Shown piece after piece: positions 54,373-63,916 of a stretch of 64,000 bases of DNA (position 1 is its first letter; every line of letters starts with the position of its first letter). The position numbers were made by a program, and so were the translations under genes. The notes under the pieces were generated by a model. That model was not told the DNA's origin. It ran no database searches and saw nothing but the letters and a program-made list of their open reading frames with translations. Source of the stretch: Halomonas saccharevitans (GTDB lineage Bacteria; Pseudomonadota; Gammaproteobacteria; Pseudomonadales; Halomonadaceae); the NCBI RefSeq assembly GCF_900116405.1, contig NZ_FPAQ01000008.1:35353-99352 (forward strand). Direction: 5' to 3'.

Positions 54373-55236
54373 ATGGTTCAGAGCATGACCGCCTTTTCAC
54401 GTCAGGAGCACGACGGCGAGTCCGGCCGCCTGCAGCTCGAGCTGCGCTCGGTCAACCAGCGCTACCTGGAGCCGCACTTTCGCCTGCCCGAGGCGCTTCG
54501 CGACCTGGAGCCGGCCTTCCGCGAAGCGCTGCGCACGCGCCTGGCTCGGGGCAAGGTCGAGTGCACCCTGCGCTTCGAGCCCTCCGGCGACGAGGCCGAG
54601 CCGAGCGTCGACCGGGCCCGCCTCGACGCCCTGGCCATCACCCTGGCGGAGGTGCGCCAGCGCGTGCCCGACGCCGCCATGCCCGATGCCCTGCGCCTGC
54701 TCGATCACCCGGGCGTGCTCGAGCGGCGCGCCCCGGACCTGGAGGCCGTCAAGCGCGAGGCCCTGACGCTGTTCCAGGCCGCCCTGGACGACCTGATCGC
54801 CGGCCGCGCTCGGGAGGGCGAGAAGCTCGCCGCGCTGATCCGCGAGCGCCTCACCGCGATCAACGAGCAGGTGGCCGAGGTGCGCCGGCTGATGCCGCGT
54901 ATTCTCGAGCGCCAGCGCGCGCAGCTGCTGGAGCGGCTCGCGTCCATCCGCGCCGAGCTCGACCCCCAGCGACTCGAGGCCGAACTGCTGCTGCTCGCCC
55001 AGAAGGCCGACGTCGACGAGGAGCTCGACCGCCTCGCCACCCACGTCGCCGAGGTGGAGCGCCAGCTCGGCCAGCCCGGCCCGGTGGGGCGCCGCCTGGA
55101 CTTCCTGATGCAGGAGCTCAATCGTGAAGCCAACACCCTGTCGTCGAAATCGGTGGTCGCCGAGACCACCCGCTGCGCCGTCGAACTCAAGGTGCTGATC
55201 GAGCAGATGCGCGAGCAGATCCAAAACATCGAATAA
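54373..55236 (+). CDS. yicC: YicC-family endoribonuclease
   Basis: YicC proteins are endoribonucleases linked to small-RNA turnover and stress. The ATG at 54373 has GGGAGG upstream and gives 287 residues starting MVQSMTAFSRQE, the family's usual start; an earlier in-frame Met at 54277 lacks support. The centre (about 155-225) is helical and charged. The C-terminus has the conserved RRLDFLMQELNREANTLSSKS and VELKVLIEQMREQIQNIE. It is divergent from rph. Confidence 0.93.
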   Translation: MVQSMTAFSRQEHDGESGRLQLELRSVNQRYLEPHFRLPEALRDLEPAFREALRTRLARGKVECTLRFEPSGDEAEPSVDRARLDALAITLAEVRQRVPDAAMPDALRLLDHPGVLERRAPDLEAVKREALTLFQAALDDLIAGRAREGEKLAALIRERLTAINEQVAEVRRLMPRILERQRAQLLERLASIRAELDPQRLEAELLLLAQKADVDEELDRLATHVAEVERQLGQPGPVGRRLDFLMQELNREANTLSSKSVVAETTRCAVELKVLIEQMREQIQNIE

Positions 55237-55276
55237 CGCCGCGTCAGGCGCCTCGCGACGCCACGACACTTTACTT

Positions 55277-55313
55277 ACGCACCACGCCGGGCCCTTCGCC
55301 CAGCGTGGTGCGT
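55277..55313. terminator. Bidirectional terminator between yicC and an MFS gene
   Basis: An 11-bp stem (ACGCACCACGC with GCGTGGTGCGT) with further pairing of GGGC and GCCC inside. It lies between convergent genes and directly abuts the stop of the MFS gene at 55314. Confidence 0.75.
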
Positions 55314-56537
55314 TCAGGCCGGACGCTTCCTGTCGGCCTTCGGCGTGCGACGCCTGATCCACAGCAGGCTCGCAAGCGAGATGGCCGCCAGCAGTGCCAC
55401 GCCAGCGGCGAATCCCATGCCGGCGGTCGCCAGGCCGAAGGCGCGGGCCGCCAGCCCGATGCCCACCACCGGGATCGACAGGGCGATGTAGGCGACAATG
55501 AAGAAGGTCGCGGCGACGCCGCCGCGCTGGTCGTCGGGACTGGCCTGCACGACGGCGCCCAGGCCGGCACGAAAGGCCATGCCCTGGCCGGTGCCCGCGA
55601 CGAGCGCCCCGAGCAGGAAGACGGCCAGCGAGCCAAGGCCGATGCCGACGCCGACCAGCGAGGCGCCGAGGATCACTCCGGCACAGCCGAGCGGTAGCCG
55701 CCAGGGCGCCGGGAAACGCTCCTGCAGGAGCTGGCCGAGGGTCGAGGCGAAGAACACCGACCCGGCCACCAGCCCCGACAGCGCCAGGCTGTCATGCCCG
55801 AGCACGCCGATCATGAAGGCGGGCGCCGTGGCGGTGAAGAAGCCCAGCAGGGCGAAGCCGGCGAACCCGGCGATCGCCGCCGGAAAGAAGAGCCCGCGGA
55901 CCTCGTCCGGCACCTGCAGCCGCTGCAGGCTTAGCCTCGGCCACGCCGGGCGGTTCACGGTTTCGGGCACCTTGAGAATCACCAGTACCGCCAGCGCGGC
56001 CAGTGCCAGATGCACCCCATAGGCCAGGCGCAGCGGCCAGGGAAGGTATTCGACCAGCAGGCCGGCAAGGATAGGCCCCAGCCCCAGGCCGCCCATGTTG
56101 ACCGCGGTGGCCAGGAAGGCCGCCCGTCGCGGCCAGGCCCGAGGCGCCAGCTCCATCACCGCCACCGTGGCGGTCGCCGTGAAGATGCCGGCGGACATCC
56201 CCGAGATGAAGCGGGCGACCAGCAGGCTATGCAGGCCGTCGCTCGCGAGGAAGATCACATCGCTCGCCGCCGCTGCCGCCAGTCCGGCCCCCAGCATCGG
56301 ACGACGGCCGAGCTGATCCGACCAGCGCCCGGTCGCCACCAGGGCGCCCATCACCCCGAGCGCATAGACGGCGAAGATCACCGTGATGGTCAGCGCAGAG
56401 AAATCGAAGCGCGTCTGATAGACCGGATACAGCGGCGTGGGCAAAGTGGTGCCCAGCATGGTGATCAGAAACGCCAGCGCCACCCCGAAGAAGGGCAGCG
56501 CCGATTCCGGCGTGCGGCGTTCGTAAGCCGTCGTCAT
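55314..56537 (-). CDS. MFS transporter (DHA1-like), substrate unknown
   Basis: A 407-residue inner-membrane protein with about twelve helices and the MFS signature between helices 2 and 3 (GRWSDQLGRRPML). The N-terminal half (FLITMLGTTLPTPLYPVYQ, FISGMSAGIFTATATVAVMELAP) fits drug/metabolite exporters of the DHA1 type. Nothing in the sequence or the neighbours fixes the substrate. A second, different MFS gene lies 50 bases upstream in the same direction, so both may be cotranscribed. Confidence 0.85.
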   Translation of the reverse strand: MTTAYERRTPESALPFFGVALAFLITMLGTTLPTPLYPVYQTRFDFSALTITVIFAVYALGVMGALVATGRWSDQLGRRPMLGAGLAAAAASDVIFLASDGLHSLLVARFISGMSAGIFTATATVAVMELAPRAWPRRAAFLATAVNMGGLGLGPILAGLLVEYLPWPLRLAYGVHLALAALAVLVILKVPETVNRPAWPRLSLQRLQVPDEVRGLFFPAAIAGFAGFALLGFFTATAPAFMIGVLGHDSLALSGLVAGSVFFASTLGQLLQERFPAPWRLPLGCAGVILGASLVGVGIGLGSLAVFLLGALVAGTGQGMAFRAGLGAVVQASPDDQRGGVAATFFIVAYIALSIPVVGIGLAARAFGLATAGMGFAAGVALLAAISLASLLWIRRRTPKADRKRPA

Positions 56538-56587
56538 GGTCTCTCCTTGTCCTCATAAGATCGGCGCCGCATCAGGCTGGCGCAGGA

Positions 56588-57775
56588 TCAGGCAGGCACC
56601 TGCGTCTCACGCTCTCGCGCCAGGGCGATCAGGAAGATCGAAAGGCCGGCCAGCGCCATGGCCGTGCCCACGAGACCCGTGGCCGACCAGCCCAGCCCCA
56701 CCGTCACCGCCAGGCCACCCAGCCAGGCGCCGAGGCCATTGGCGATGTTGAAGGCGGCGTGGTTGAGGGTCGCGGCCATGGTCTGGGCATCGCCGGCGAC
56801 ATCCATCAGCCGGGTCTGCAGCGGCGGCACCAGGGCGCCACAGGTGCCCACCAGGCCCACGAACAGCATGCCGCTCCAGATCTGATCGGCGGCCAGGAAG
56901 AAGCCCAGCTGGCAGAACGCCGCCCAGACCAGGGCGCCGCCGATGGCACGGCTCTGGTGGATGTCGGCCAACCGTCCACCCGCATAATTGCCGATGACCG
57001 CGCCCACCCCGAAGGTCGCCAGCACCAGCGGCCCCAGCGCCTCGGGCATGCCGGCCTGATGGGTCAGGGTCGGCATCGCATAGCTGAACACGCTGAACAT
57101 GCCGGCGAAGCCCACGCAGGCCACGGCCAGGGTGTAGAGCACCCGCGGCCGGGTGATCGCCGAGAGCTCCGAGCGCAGGGAGGCGCCATCATTCGGCGGC
57201 TGCACCGGCACCCACAGCCGCACCAGCAGCGCGGTGCAAAGCCCCAGCGCCCCCACCAGCACGAAGGCCGCCTTCCAGCCCGCCAGGCCTCCGATCCAGG
57301 TGGCCAAGGGCGCCCCGGCCAGGATCGCCAGGGTCAACCCCGCCAGCACTCGGCCGACGGCACGGCCCCGCTCGTGGGGCTCGGCGACGTTGGCGGCCAC
57401 CAGCGCCGCCACCCCCAGGTAGACCCCGTGGGGCAGGCCGGCGACGAAGCGCAGGGCGACGAAGCCGTGGAACGAGGGGGCCAGCAGAGTCAGTAAATTG
57501 GCGGCGGCGAACCACACCATCAGGCCGATCAGCAGCCGACGGCGGGGAATCCGCGCGCCGACCGCCGAGATCAGCGGTGCACCGACCACCACTCCCAGGG
57601 CGTAGGCGCTAATGGCGAGGCCCACCTCCTGAACCGCGATGCCATAGTCGTCGGCGATGCGCTGCATCAGGCCCATGATCACGAATTCAGTGGTGCCGAT
57701 GGCAAAGCCCCCCAGCGCCAGGGCAGTCTCGGCCAGGCGAGGGGTCGATCGGGGACGAAAAGCGTCCGTGGGCAT
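56588..57775 (-). CDS. MFS transporter, AraJ/YdhP-like
   Basis: The ATG at 57775 (AGGGAGCG about 6 bases upstream) gives 395 residues; the frame is open further but lacks family sequence. It has about twelve membrane segments and the beginning LALGGFAIGTTEFVIMGLMQRIADDYGI, characteristic of the AraJ/YdhP/NepI branch of DHA1 exporters. RFVAGLPHGVYLGVAALVAAN and LNHAAFNIANGLGAWLGG follow. Related proteins export sugars, nucleosides or drugs; the substrate here is unknown. Confidence 0.87.
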   Translation of the reverse strand: MPTDAFRPRSTPRLAETALALGGFAIGTTEFVIMGLMQRIADDYGIAVQEVGLAISAYALGVVVGAPLISAVGARIPRRRLLIGLMVWFAAANLLTLLAPSFHGFVALRFVAGLPHGVYLGVAALVAANVAEPHERGRAVGRVLAGLTLAILAGAPLATWIGGLAGWKAAFVLVGALGLCTALLVRLWVPVQPPNDGASLRSELSAITRPRVLYTLAVACVGFAGMFSVFSYAMPTLTHQAGMPEALGPLVLATFGVGAVIGNYAGGRLADIHQSRAIGGALVWAAFCQLGFFLAADQIWSGMLFVGLVGTCGALVPPLQTRLMDVAGDAQTMAATLNHAAFNIANGLGAWLGGLAVTVGLGWSATGLVGTAMALAGLSIFLIALARERETQVPA

Positions 57776-57888
57776 GCCGCGCTCCCTGAGAAAGTGATGG
57801 TGCCGCCATCGGGCGGCGTGCAAGGGGGCGCCATTATTCCAGAGCAGCGCGCGGCCTGCGTCACTCGCCGCAAAGAAAGGGGGACGGC

Positions 57889-60529
57889 CTAACCTTCCCG
57901 CCGCGGCTCGGGCGCCGGCGGGCGTTCCGCCAGCGCCAGCGAGTCGTCGGCCTGAATGACGCCATCGAGCCATAGCCGCGCCTCGCGGCGGCCGGCATAG
58001 CGGTTCGTCAGGCCGTTGGCGCGCAGGTAGGCCGAGACCAGGGAGAAGCGCGCCTCCTCATGACCACGCCGCACGGCGCTCACCAGATAGCGCGCGCCCT
58101 GCTCGGGCCGGAAGGGCAGGACGTCGCCGGCGAGATACTCGCGCCCCAGGGCAGATAGGCTGCCGAGGTGTCCCGCCTCGGCGGCCGCACTCAGCAGGCG
58201 ATGCGCGCGCGGGACGTCCGGCACGAGACCGCTGTCGTCGCTCAGCAGCATCCGACCCAGCGCCCCCTGGGCATAGAGGTCGCCGGCCTCGACGGCCAGT
58301 TCCAGGTAGTCTCGTCCGCGGACGATATCACGAAAGGGGGCGGGCCCCTCCAGCAGCGCCTGGCCGAGCTCGCGCGCCGCGACGGCATGGCCGCGATCGG
58401 CCAGCGGCGCGAGGTAGCGCTCGGCGGCGTCGAGATCCTGCGCGAACCCGCCCTCGGGCAGATATGCCCGCCCCAGAACGAGGGCCGCGTTCGGCTCGCC
58501 CGCCGCGGCGAGCGGCACCAGATAGCGCCGCGCGCGCTCGGCATGTCGCTTGAGCACGTCGCCGTCCAGATAGGCCCGCCCGAGGCTCAGGGCGGCCCCG
58601 TCGCGACCGGCCGCCGCGGCCTCGACGAGCCACCGCTCGGCCTGGCCGGACCGAACGGCGACCCCCTCTCCCGTCAGATAGCGCTTCCCCAGGGCCTCCA
58701 TGGCACCGGGATGCCCCCCCCTCGGCCGCCTCGATCAGCGCCGGCACACGGCCCGCGAGCCCCTGTGCATAGAGGGTATTGCGCAGCGCCCGAGGCGCCG
58801 AGGGGTGGCCGGCCTCGACGGCACGGCGCAGCCAGCGCTCGGAGGCCACCAGATCGACGCTCAGCCCGCCCGGCGCCTGCCGATAGGCGCGACCGAGCAG
58901 CAGCATGGCATAGTCGTCGCCGCGGTCGGCGGCCGCCTCGAGCAGTTCGAGGGCCCGCTCGGGTCCGGCACCGCCCAGCTCGCCGTTCAGGTAGGCGTCG
59001 GCGAGGCGCGCCATCGCCGTCGTGTCCCCCAGCGCCACGGCGCGCTGCAGGAGGGCTTCGGCTCGCGACGGCCGAGCCGCCAGGGCGGTGCCCGCCAGGT
59101 AGGCCTCGGCCAGGTCGCGCATGGCCGCGGTCTCGCCGCGCTCGACCGCCGAGGCGAGCAGCGCCTCGCCCTCCTCGGGGCGGGGCGGGAGGTCTTCGGC
59201 GCCACTCAGCCGCAGCCGGCCGAGCTCGATCGTGCCCCAGACGTCACCCTCTCGGTGGGCCCGCTGCAGGTAGCCCAGCGCCAGGCGCGGCCGCTGCGGC
59301 AGGCCCGTCCCCTCCAGGAAGGCGCGACCGAGCAGGGTCAGGGCGCGAGGCTCACCATGCTGAGCGGCGGCCTCGAGCAGGGCGCGGCCTCTCGCCGGGT
59401 CGGGCTCCAGCGTCTCGCCGACGAGCAGCGCCTCGCCGAGGTCGGTCATGGCCGATGTCGAGCGGTTGTCGACGGCCTTCTCCAGCCAGAAGCGGGCCTG
59501 GACGGGGTCGGCCAGCGCCGCCGGGGCCCCGAGCCGGATGGCCCCAACCGTGGCCATGGCGGGCACGCTGCCGCGGTGGGCGGCACGGCGCAGCCACTCG
59601 AAACCCCGCGCCGGGTCCTCGACGAAGATCAGCTCGCCCGCCCGGCGCATGCCGTCGGTGCTACCGCTTTCCGCGGCGCGCACCAGCCAGGCCAGACGCC
59701 GCTCGGGCGCCGGGCCCAGCCGTCCCTCGGGGCCATAGAGACGTGCCATGTCGAGCATCGCCTCGACCTCACCCTCGGCGATGCGCGCATTGACCAGGGT
59801 CCGATAGCGCGCCAGGTAGTCCCGGGAGGCGTCGGCGTCCGCGGGCAGGAAGCCGCCGTCGTGATAGGCCTCGGCGAGGGCCAGCAGGGCCTCGTCGCTG
59901 CCGAGCCGGACCGCCTCACGATAGAGCGCCTCGGCCGCCTGGCGATCGACGGGGATGCCGTCCCCGCCGCTGGCCCGCAGGGCGGCCAGTTGCACCAGGG
60001 CCTCGGCGCGACGCTGCCCCGGCAGGGCCTGCTGCAGCAGACGGTAGGCCAGGACATCGTGATTGCCGAGCGCATCGTGAGTCAGGTAGAGCCGGGCCAG
60101 GTTGTAGGAGGCGTTGTCGCGAATCGAGGAGTTGACGCGAATGGCGGCGTGATAGAGCCCCTCGGCCCGCCGCAGATCGCGGCTGACGCCATGGCCGTAG
60201 TGGTACATCTTGGCCAGTTCGTAGTGGGCCGGCGGCAGACCATCGGCGGCCATCTCCTCCAACCGTGCCAGGCCGCCGACGTAGTCGCCCCGCTCGACGG
60301 CCTGGCGCGCGCGACGCACCCGCGTCCAATCGAGGTGATTCATCTCATAGGGCCAGGTCCAGGCCAGCAGCGCCCAATCCTCGACGGCCACCGGAGGGAG
60401 CCCACCCTCAGGCAGGCGCGAGGAGAGCCCCTGACACCCCGCCATCGCCAGGGCGAGGCCTACCCCGACCGCCGCCCTGACGAGGCGGGCGACGGGACGC
60501 CGCGCGGGCGTCGAACCGACTGCGTTCAT
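57889..60529 (-). pseudogene. AlgK-like Sel1-repeat lipoprotein, split by a frameshift
   Basis: Two overlapping frames together encode a protein of about 879 residues. The first part (from the ATG at 60529) has a signal peptide with lipobox LAMAGC (Cys at 32) and many Sel1-type helical repeats. The second continues the same repeats (MEALGKRYLTGEGVAVRSG onward) to the stop at 57889. They are joined at an eight-base C run (58714-58721); removing one base restores one frame. AlgK, an outer-membrane lipoprotein scaffold for alginate export, has the same build but only about 475 residues in Pseudomonas. The ATG overlaps the lyase stop. Whether the shift is real, phase-variable or a sequencing error cannot be told. 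Confidence 0.75.
58714..58721 (-). other. Eight-base homopolymer at the frameshift in the AlgK-like gene
   Basis: On the coding strand GAG is followed by eight G and then CATCCCGGTGCC. With seven G the frame reads Glu-Gly-Gly-His-Pro-Gly-Ala-Met-Glu and runs into the downstream repeats. With eight, the reading drifts into Arg/Gly-rich nonsense. Confidence 0.85.
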
Positions 60530-61785
60530 GAATCACCATAGGGATCGAAATCGTAGGCGGGCGCCTGCTCGTCGCGCACCGGCGAGCCCGGCAGAGCCAG
60601 CTGCTGCGCCTCGGGGGACATGAAGTAGAGCGTCAGGTAGCCCCCCGCGCTGCGGTTGTAGATGGCCCGGTAGGGGCGCAGGAAGTCATCGATGCGAGGA
60701 TCGGCGTAGCGCGCCTGGTAAATCTCCATCCAGGCAAAATACTGAGGATCGTCGATGAAGCCCAGATACTGCTCCTCGGGCACCTCGAGGCCCACCCGCT
60801 CATGGAAGTGCGACGGCGCCGTCAGCCCCCTGAGCGCCAGCTCGACGCCGTCATGGATGGTACGGCCCTCCACGCTCAGGTCGAAGATGTCATAGCCCTG
60901 GCGCGCGATGACCTGCATGTTGGTGATCAGGTAGAGCAGCGCGTAGTTCTGGTAGTGCAGGGCGCGGCGCCCCCGCGCCAGTTCCCGGGGAAAGCCCCCC
61001 TCCGGGGTCATCTCGGCCAGCGCCGAATGGACGGCGCTGACGCCGAAGCGAAAGAGCGCATCGTCCTCGGTCAGCACGCCCACCATGCTGGCGTAGAGGG
61101 CGCGGCGGTAGAAGTGGTTGTTGCAGCAGCTGCCGCCGCTGCGGCCGGGGATGCCCGCATGACGATGGGCCAGTCGATTGAGCCACGCCTCGACGCGCTG
61201 CGTGCGCTCTTCCTCGCCCTCGACGGCGGGACGCACGATCGAGTAGGCCATCGCCGCGGCGAAGATCATCGATTCGGTGGCGTACCAGGCCTGGGGCTCG
61301 TAGATCTGGTAGTGAAAGTCCAGCAGGCCGTCGTGACGCGCCCAGCGGTCCAGATAGCGCACCAGGCAGTCGGCGTAGTAGGCCTCCCCGGTGGTCATAT
61401 AGGCCCCGGCGAGCCCGGAGACGGTATCCTCGAAGCGGAAGTAGGGGCGCGAGGCCTCGTACCACCGCTGCGGTCGCGGATAGAAGCTCGGCAGGCGCAG
61501 GCCCTCGCTCAGCACCGGCTGCGCGAGACTCTGGCGGCAGCTCTGGGCGTTGTCCAGGCGATCCATCTGGTGGAGCAGCAGGGCGTTGTCGGTGGTCGCC
61601 AGCAGGCGTCGACGCTCGGCCACGTCGAAGTAGGAGGCGCCCGGGCGAGTCACGACGTAGTGCGACAGGTCGAGGGCCTGACGCTCCTCGAGGCTCAGCG
61701 CCTGAACGCCGCCGCTCAGGGACACGAGGGCCGCCGCCAGTACGGGGCCGAGCGCGGAACGGAGTGAGCGCAGCGCAACCCTCAT
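60526..61785 (-). CDS. algL: Alginate lyase, PL5 family (AlgL-like)
   Basis: AlgL is a periplasmic mannuronate lyase that clears alginate left in the periplasm during export. The ATG at 61785 overlaps the upstream stop (ATGA) and gives 419 residues with a signal peptide (LGPVLAAALVSLSGGVQA-LS). PL5 features include CRQSLAQPVLSEGLRLPSFY, WYATESMIFAAAMAYSIVRP and the catalytic Asn-His in CCNNHFYRRALYAS, then HYQNYALLYL. It is longer than Pseudomonas AlgL (about 367 residues). The AlgK-like gene starts within its stop. Confidence 0.85.
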   Translation of the reverse strand: MRVALRSLRSALGPVLAAALVSLSGGVQALSLEERQALDLSHYVVTRPGASYFDVAERRRLLATTDNALLLHQMDRLDNAQSCRQSLAQPVLSEGLRLPSFYPRPQRWYEASRPYFRFEDTVSGLAGAYMTTGEAYYADCLVRYLDRWARHDGLLDFHYQIYEPQAWYATESMIFAAAMAYSIVRPAVEGEEERTQRVEAWLNRLAHRHAGIPGRSGGSCCNNHFYRRALYASMVGVLTEDDALFRFGVSAVHSALAEMTPEGGFPRELARGRRALHYQNYALLYLITNMQVIARQGYDIFDLSVEGRTIHDGVELALRGLTAPSHFHERVGLEVPEEQYLGFIDDPQYFAWMEIYQARYADPRIDDFLRPYRAIYNRSAGGYLTLYFMSPEAQQLALPGSPVRDEQAPAYDFDPYGDS

Positions 61786-62645
61786 GAGGCGGGCCGGTAG
61801 AAGCGGAAGTCGGCGAAGTCGACCCGCTGGTCGCGGGGCGTGCGCCAGCTCGGCCCCGTGCCGCCGAAGAAGGTGGAGAACATCAGGCCGTCGATGCCCA
61901 GCGTCTCGGTCTCGCGATAGCGCAGCTCCTCGTGCGCGAAGACGAGCTCGCCGTTCACCCAGACTCGCGCCACGCCGTCGGACCGGCCGGGTGCGTTGAG
62001 AATGAGCTCCTGCTCCAGGGTCAGCCACTCGCCGGTGGGGAAGTCCCAGCGCCCCCGACCCAGGGAGACGCCATAGTCGCCCTGAGGCTCGACCACATAG
62101 GCGTAGAGCTCGCCCTGCCCGGCCTCGCGCCACATGAAACGCATCGAGAAGCCATTGTGACCGTCCGCCTGGCGCCCCCCGCTGGGGGCGTCGCCGCCAT
62201 AGAGGCCCGGCAGCTTGCCACCCTTGACGAAGTCGAAGCCGCCGGGGAAGCGCAGGCGGTACTGCAGGCAGGCGCGCTCGCTGCCGCTCAGGCCCGGGGG
62301 CGCGGCGTAGAAGCCACCGCCGCCGCGCACGCCGGCATGGTCGCTGTCGCTGGGCGAGGAGGTGCCTGCCGGGTAGTCGACGCTCAGGACGCGGCCTTCG
62401 GCGTGCCCCGCGTCCCCGGACACGCTGAAGTTATCCACACCCCATAGGCGCGTGGCGGCGAAGCCCTCTTTCAGCGCCTGCTCCGGATCCCTCGCCTCGC
62501 TCGGCGAGGCCTGACCCACCGGCACATAGCGCTGCGAGCAGGGCGCGAGGCCCGGCGTCGCCGAGGTGGAGGACGCCAGGAGCGGCGACGCGCCGAGGAT
62601 CAGGGCCAGCGTCAGCAGACCCGTCGAGCCGCGCCGCCACCTCAC
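61782..62645 (-). CDS. Secreted polysaccharide lyase, PL14-like
   Basis: The GTG at 62645 overlaps the alg44-like stop (GTGA) and gives 287 residues with a signal peptide (LLTLALILGASPLLA). The mature part resembles PL14 lyases: LRFPGGFDFVKGGKLPGLYGG, FSMRFMWREAGQGELYAYV, YGVSLGRGRWDFPTGEWLTLEQEL and a final jelly-roll segment with GLMFSTFFGGTGPSWRTP. Members of PL14 cut alginate or glucuronan. It is not a component of the classical Pseudomonas alginate operon. The substrate is inferred from the family and from neighbouring algL. Confidence 0.78.
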   Translation of the reverse strand: MRWRRGSTGLLTLALILGASPLLASSTSATPGLAPCSQRYVPVGQASPSEARDPEQALKEGFAATRLWGVDNFSVSGDAGHAEGRVLSVDYPAGTSSPSDSDHAGVRGGGGFYAAPPGLSGSERACLQYRLRFPGGFDFVKGGKLPGLYGGDAPSGGRQADGHNGFSMRFMWREAGQGELYAYVVEPQGDYGVSLGRGRWDFPTGEWLTLEQELILNAPGRSDGVARVWVNGELVFAHEELRYRETETLGIDGLMFSTFFGGTGPSWRTPRDQRVDFADFRFYRPAS

Positions 62646-63916
62646 GACGGTTCCCCCTCTGACGTGCTGACGAAGCGTCCGATCAAACCGTTGAAGGCGC
62701 TCAGGAACCACTCGGCCACGGCGTCGAAGGCGGGGGCGTCACTGAACCGCACCTCGACGGGACGACCGACCAGGTGTGGCGGCAGCGGCCGCTCGGGCAC
62801 CAGCAGCACGCTGGCGACGTTCTGCTGCTGGCGGACCCAGTGGGGGAAGCCGGCCCGGGGCTGGCGCTCGATATCCAGGGCGATGCTGCGGACCCGCGCC
62901 TCGATGACCTCCTTGCCGTTGCCCAGGTCGACGAAGGCCAGCTGGTGCGGCTCGAGTCGCGAGATGTCCTCCATGTGGACCAGCGCCTCGACCAGCACCG
63001 CCTCCGGCTCAGTGCGGGTCAGGGTCATCAGGGGATCGCCCTGCTGAACGTAGACATCCCCGGCGCCGTCGACCGCCCAGGCCACCAGGCACTCGCAGGG
63101 GCTGAAGAGACGATGTCCCGACAGGCGGGTCTCGAGGGCGTTGACCCTGGCCCGTTCGAAATCGACGCTGGCCTCGAGTTGGTCGACGCGCTCCCGGGCG
63201 ATGCCCGCATCGGCGGTCTCGAAGGTGGTCGCCCGATAGTCGTCAGGGCGCGTGGCATTGAACAGGCTGACCCGCTGGGTGTCGGGGTCGGCCAGGCGCG
63301 TCTTGAGCGTATCGATCAGGCGCTGGTTGAAGCGCTCGCCCGCCTGCGCCAGGGCCAGCTCGGCGCGCAGCTCGCGGTTGTCGATGTTCACCAGGAGTTG
63401 ATCGCGCTCGACCCGATCGCCGGGCGTCAGGCCGTGATCGGCCAGCACGCCGTTGCCGGGCGCCACGATGTCGACCCGCGGCGCCGTCACCGCGGCGAAA
63501 TCGGGCTCGACCAGCAAGAGGTTGCGATACAGGGTCACCGCCAGCACCAGCAGCAGCGCGAGGCTTGCCAGCAGCAGCAGCGAATAGCGCCAGAGCGACC
63601 CAGAGGCCGGCATCGACGCCCCCTCCGGCATCGAGCGGCGGGGTGTCTGCGGGTCCTCGGCATCGATCAGCTCCTCGACGCTGGCATGCCGCCCGGCGAG
63701 GTAGGCCCGGATAACCCGGCGCAGCAGTTCCCGCTGGGCCGGATCGAGGCGGGTGATGACGAAGGCCACGAGGTACTGCCCCCGCGACTCATCGAAGTGC
63801 TGGCGCAGGCAGCGCGCCTCGACCGGGATGGTCAGCTCGGCGCTGCCCGCCGCCACCAGCAGCGAACCGCGCTTGATGACGCCGGCGTCTACCGGCGCTT
63901 CCATGCCTGGATTCAT
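62642..63916 (-). CDS. Alg44-like polymerase co-protein with incomplete PilZ domain
   Basis: The ATG at 63916 overlaps the upstream stop (ATGA) and gives 424 residues. Residues 1-90 match only the second half of the PilZ domain of Alg44 (VIKRGSLLV, then LRRVIRAYLAGRHASVEELI). The first half, with the RxxxR and DxSxxG c-di-GMP motifs, is absent, and the upstream frames do not encode it. One membrane helix (about 107-130) and a periplasmic membrane-fusion-like domain follow (APGNGVLADHGLTPGDRVERDQLLVNID; SPCECLVAWAV). Alg44 normally activates alginate polymerisation on binding c-di-GMP. Confidence 0.78.
   Translation of the reverse strand: MNPGMEAPVDAGVIKRGSLLVAAGSAELTIPVEARCLRQHFDESRGQYLVAFVITRLDPAQRELLRRVIRAYLAGRHASVEELIDAEDPQTPRRSMPEGASMPASGSLWRYSLLLLASLALLLVLAVTLYRNLLLVEPDFAAVTAPRVDIVAPGNGVLADHGLTPGDRVERDQLLVNIDNRELRAELALAQAGERFNQRLIDTLKTRLADPDTQRVSLFNATRPDDYRATTFETADAGIARERVDQLEASVDFERARVNALETRLSGHRLFSPCECLVAWAVDGAGDVYVQQGDPLMTLTRTEPEAVLVEALVHMEDISRLEPHQLAFVDLGNGKEVIEARVRSIALDIERQPRAGFPHWVRQQQNVASVLLVPERPLPPHLVGRPVEVRFSDAPAFDAVAEWFLSAFNGLIGRFVSTSEGEPS

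Noticed and set aside
58700..60541. 613-codon plus-strand frame opposite the AlgK-like gene
   Set aside because: Shadow frame; the minus strand has the lipobox, repeats and coupled start.
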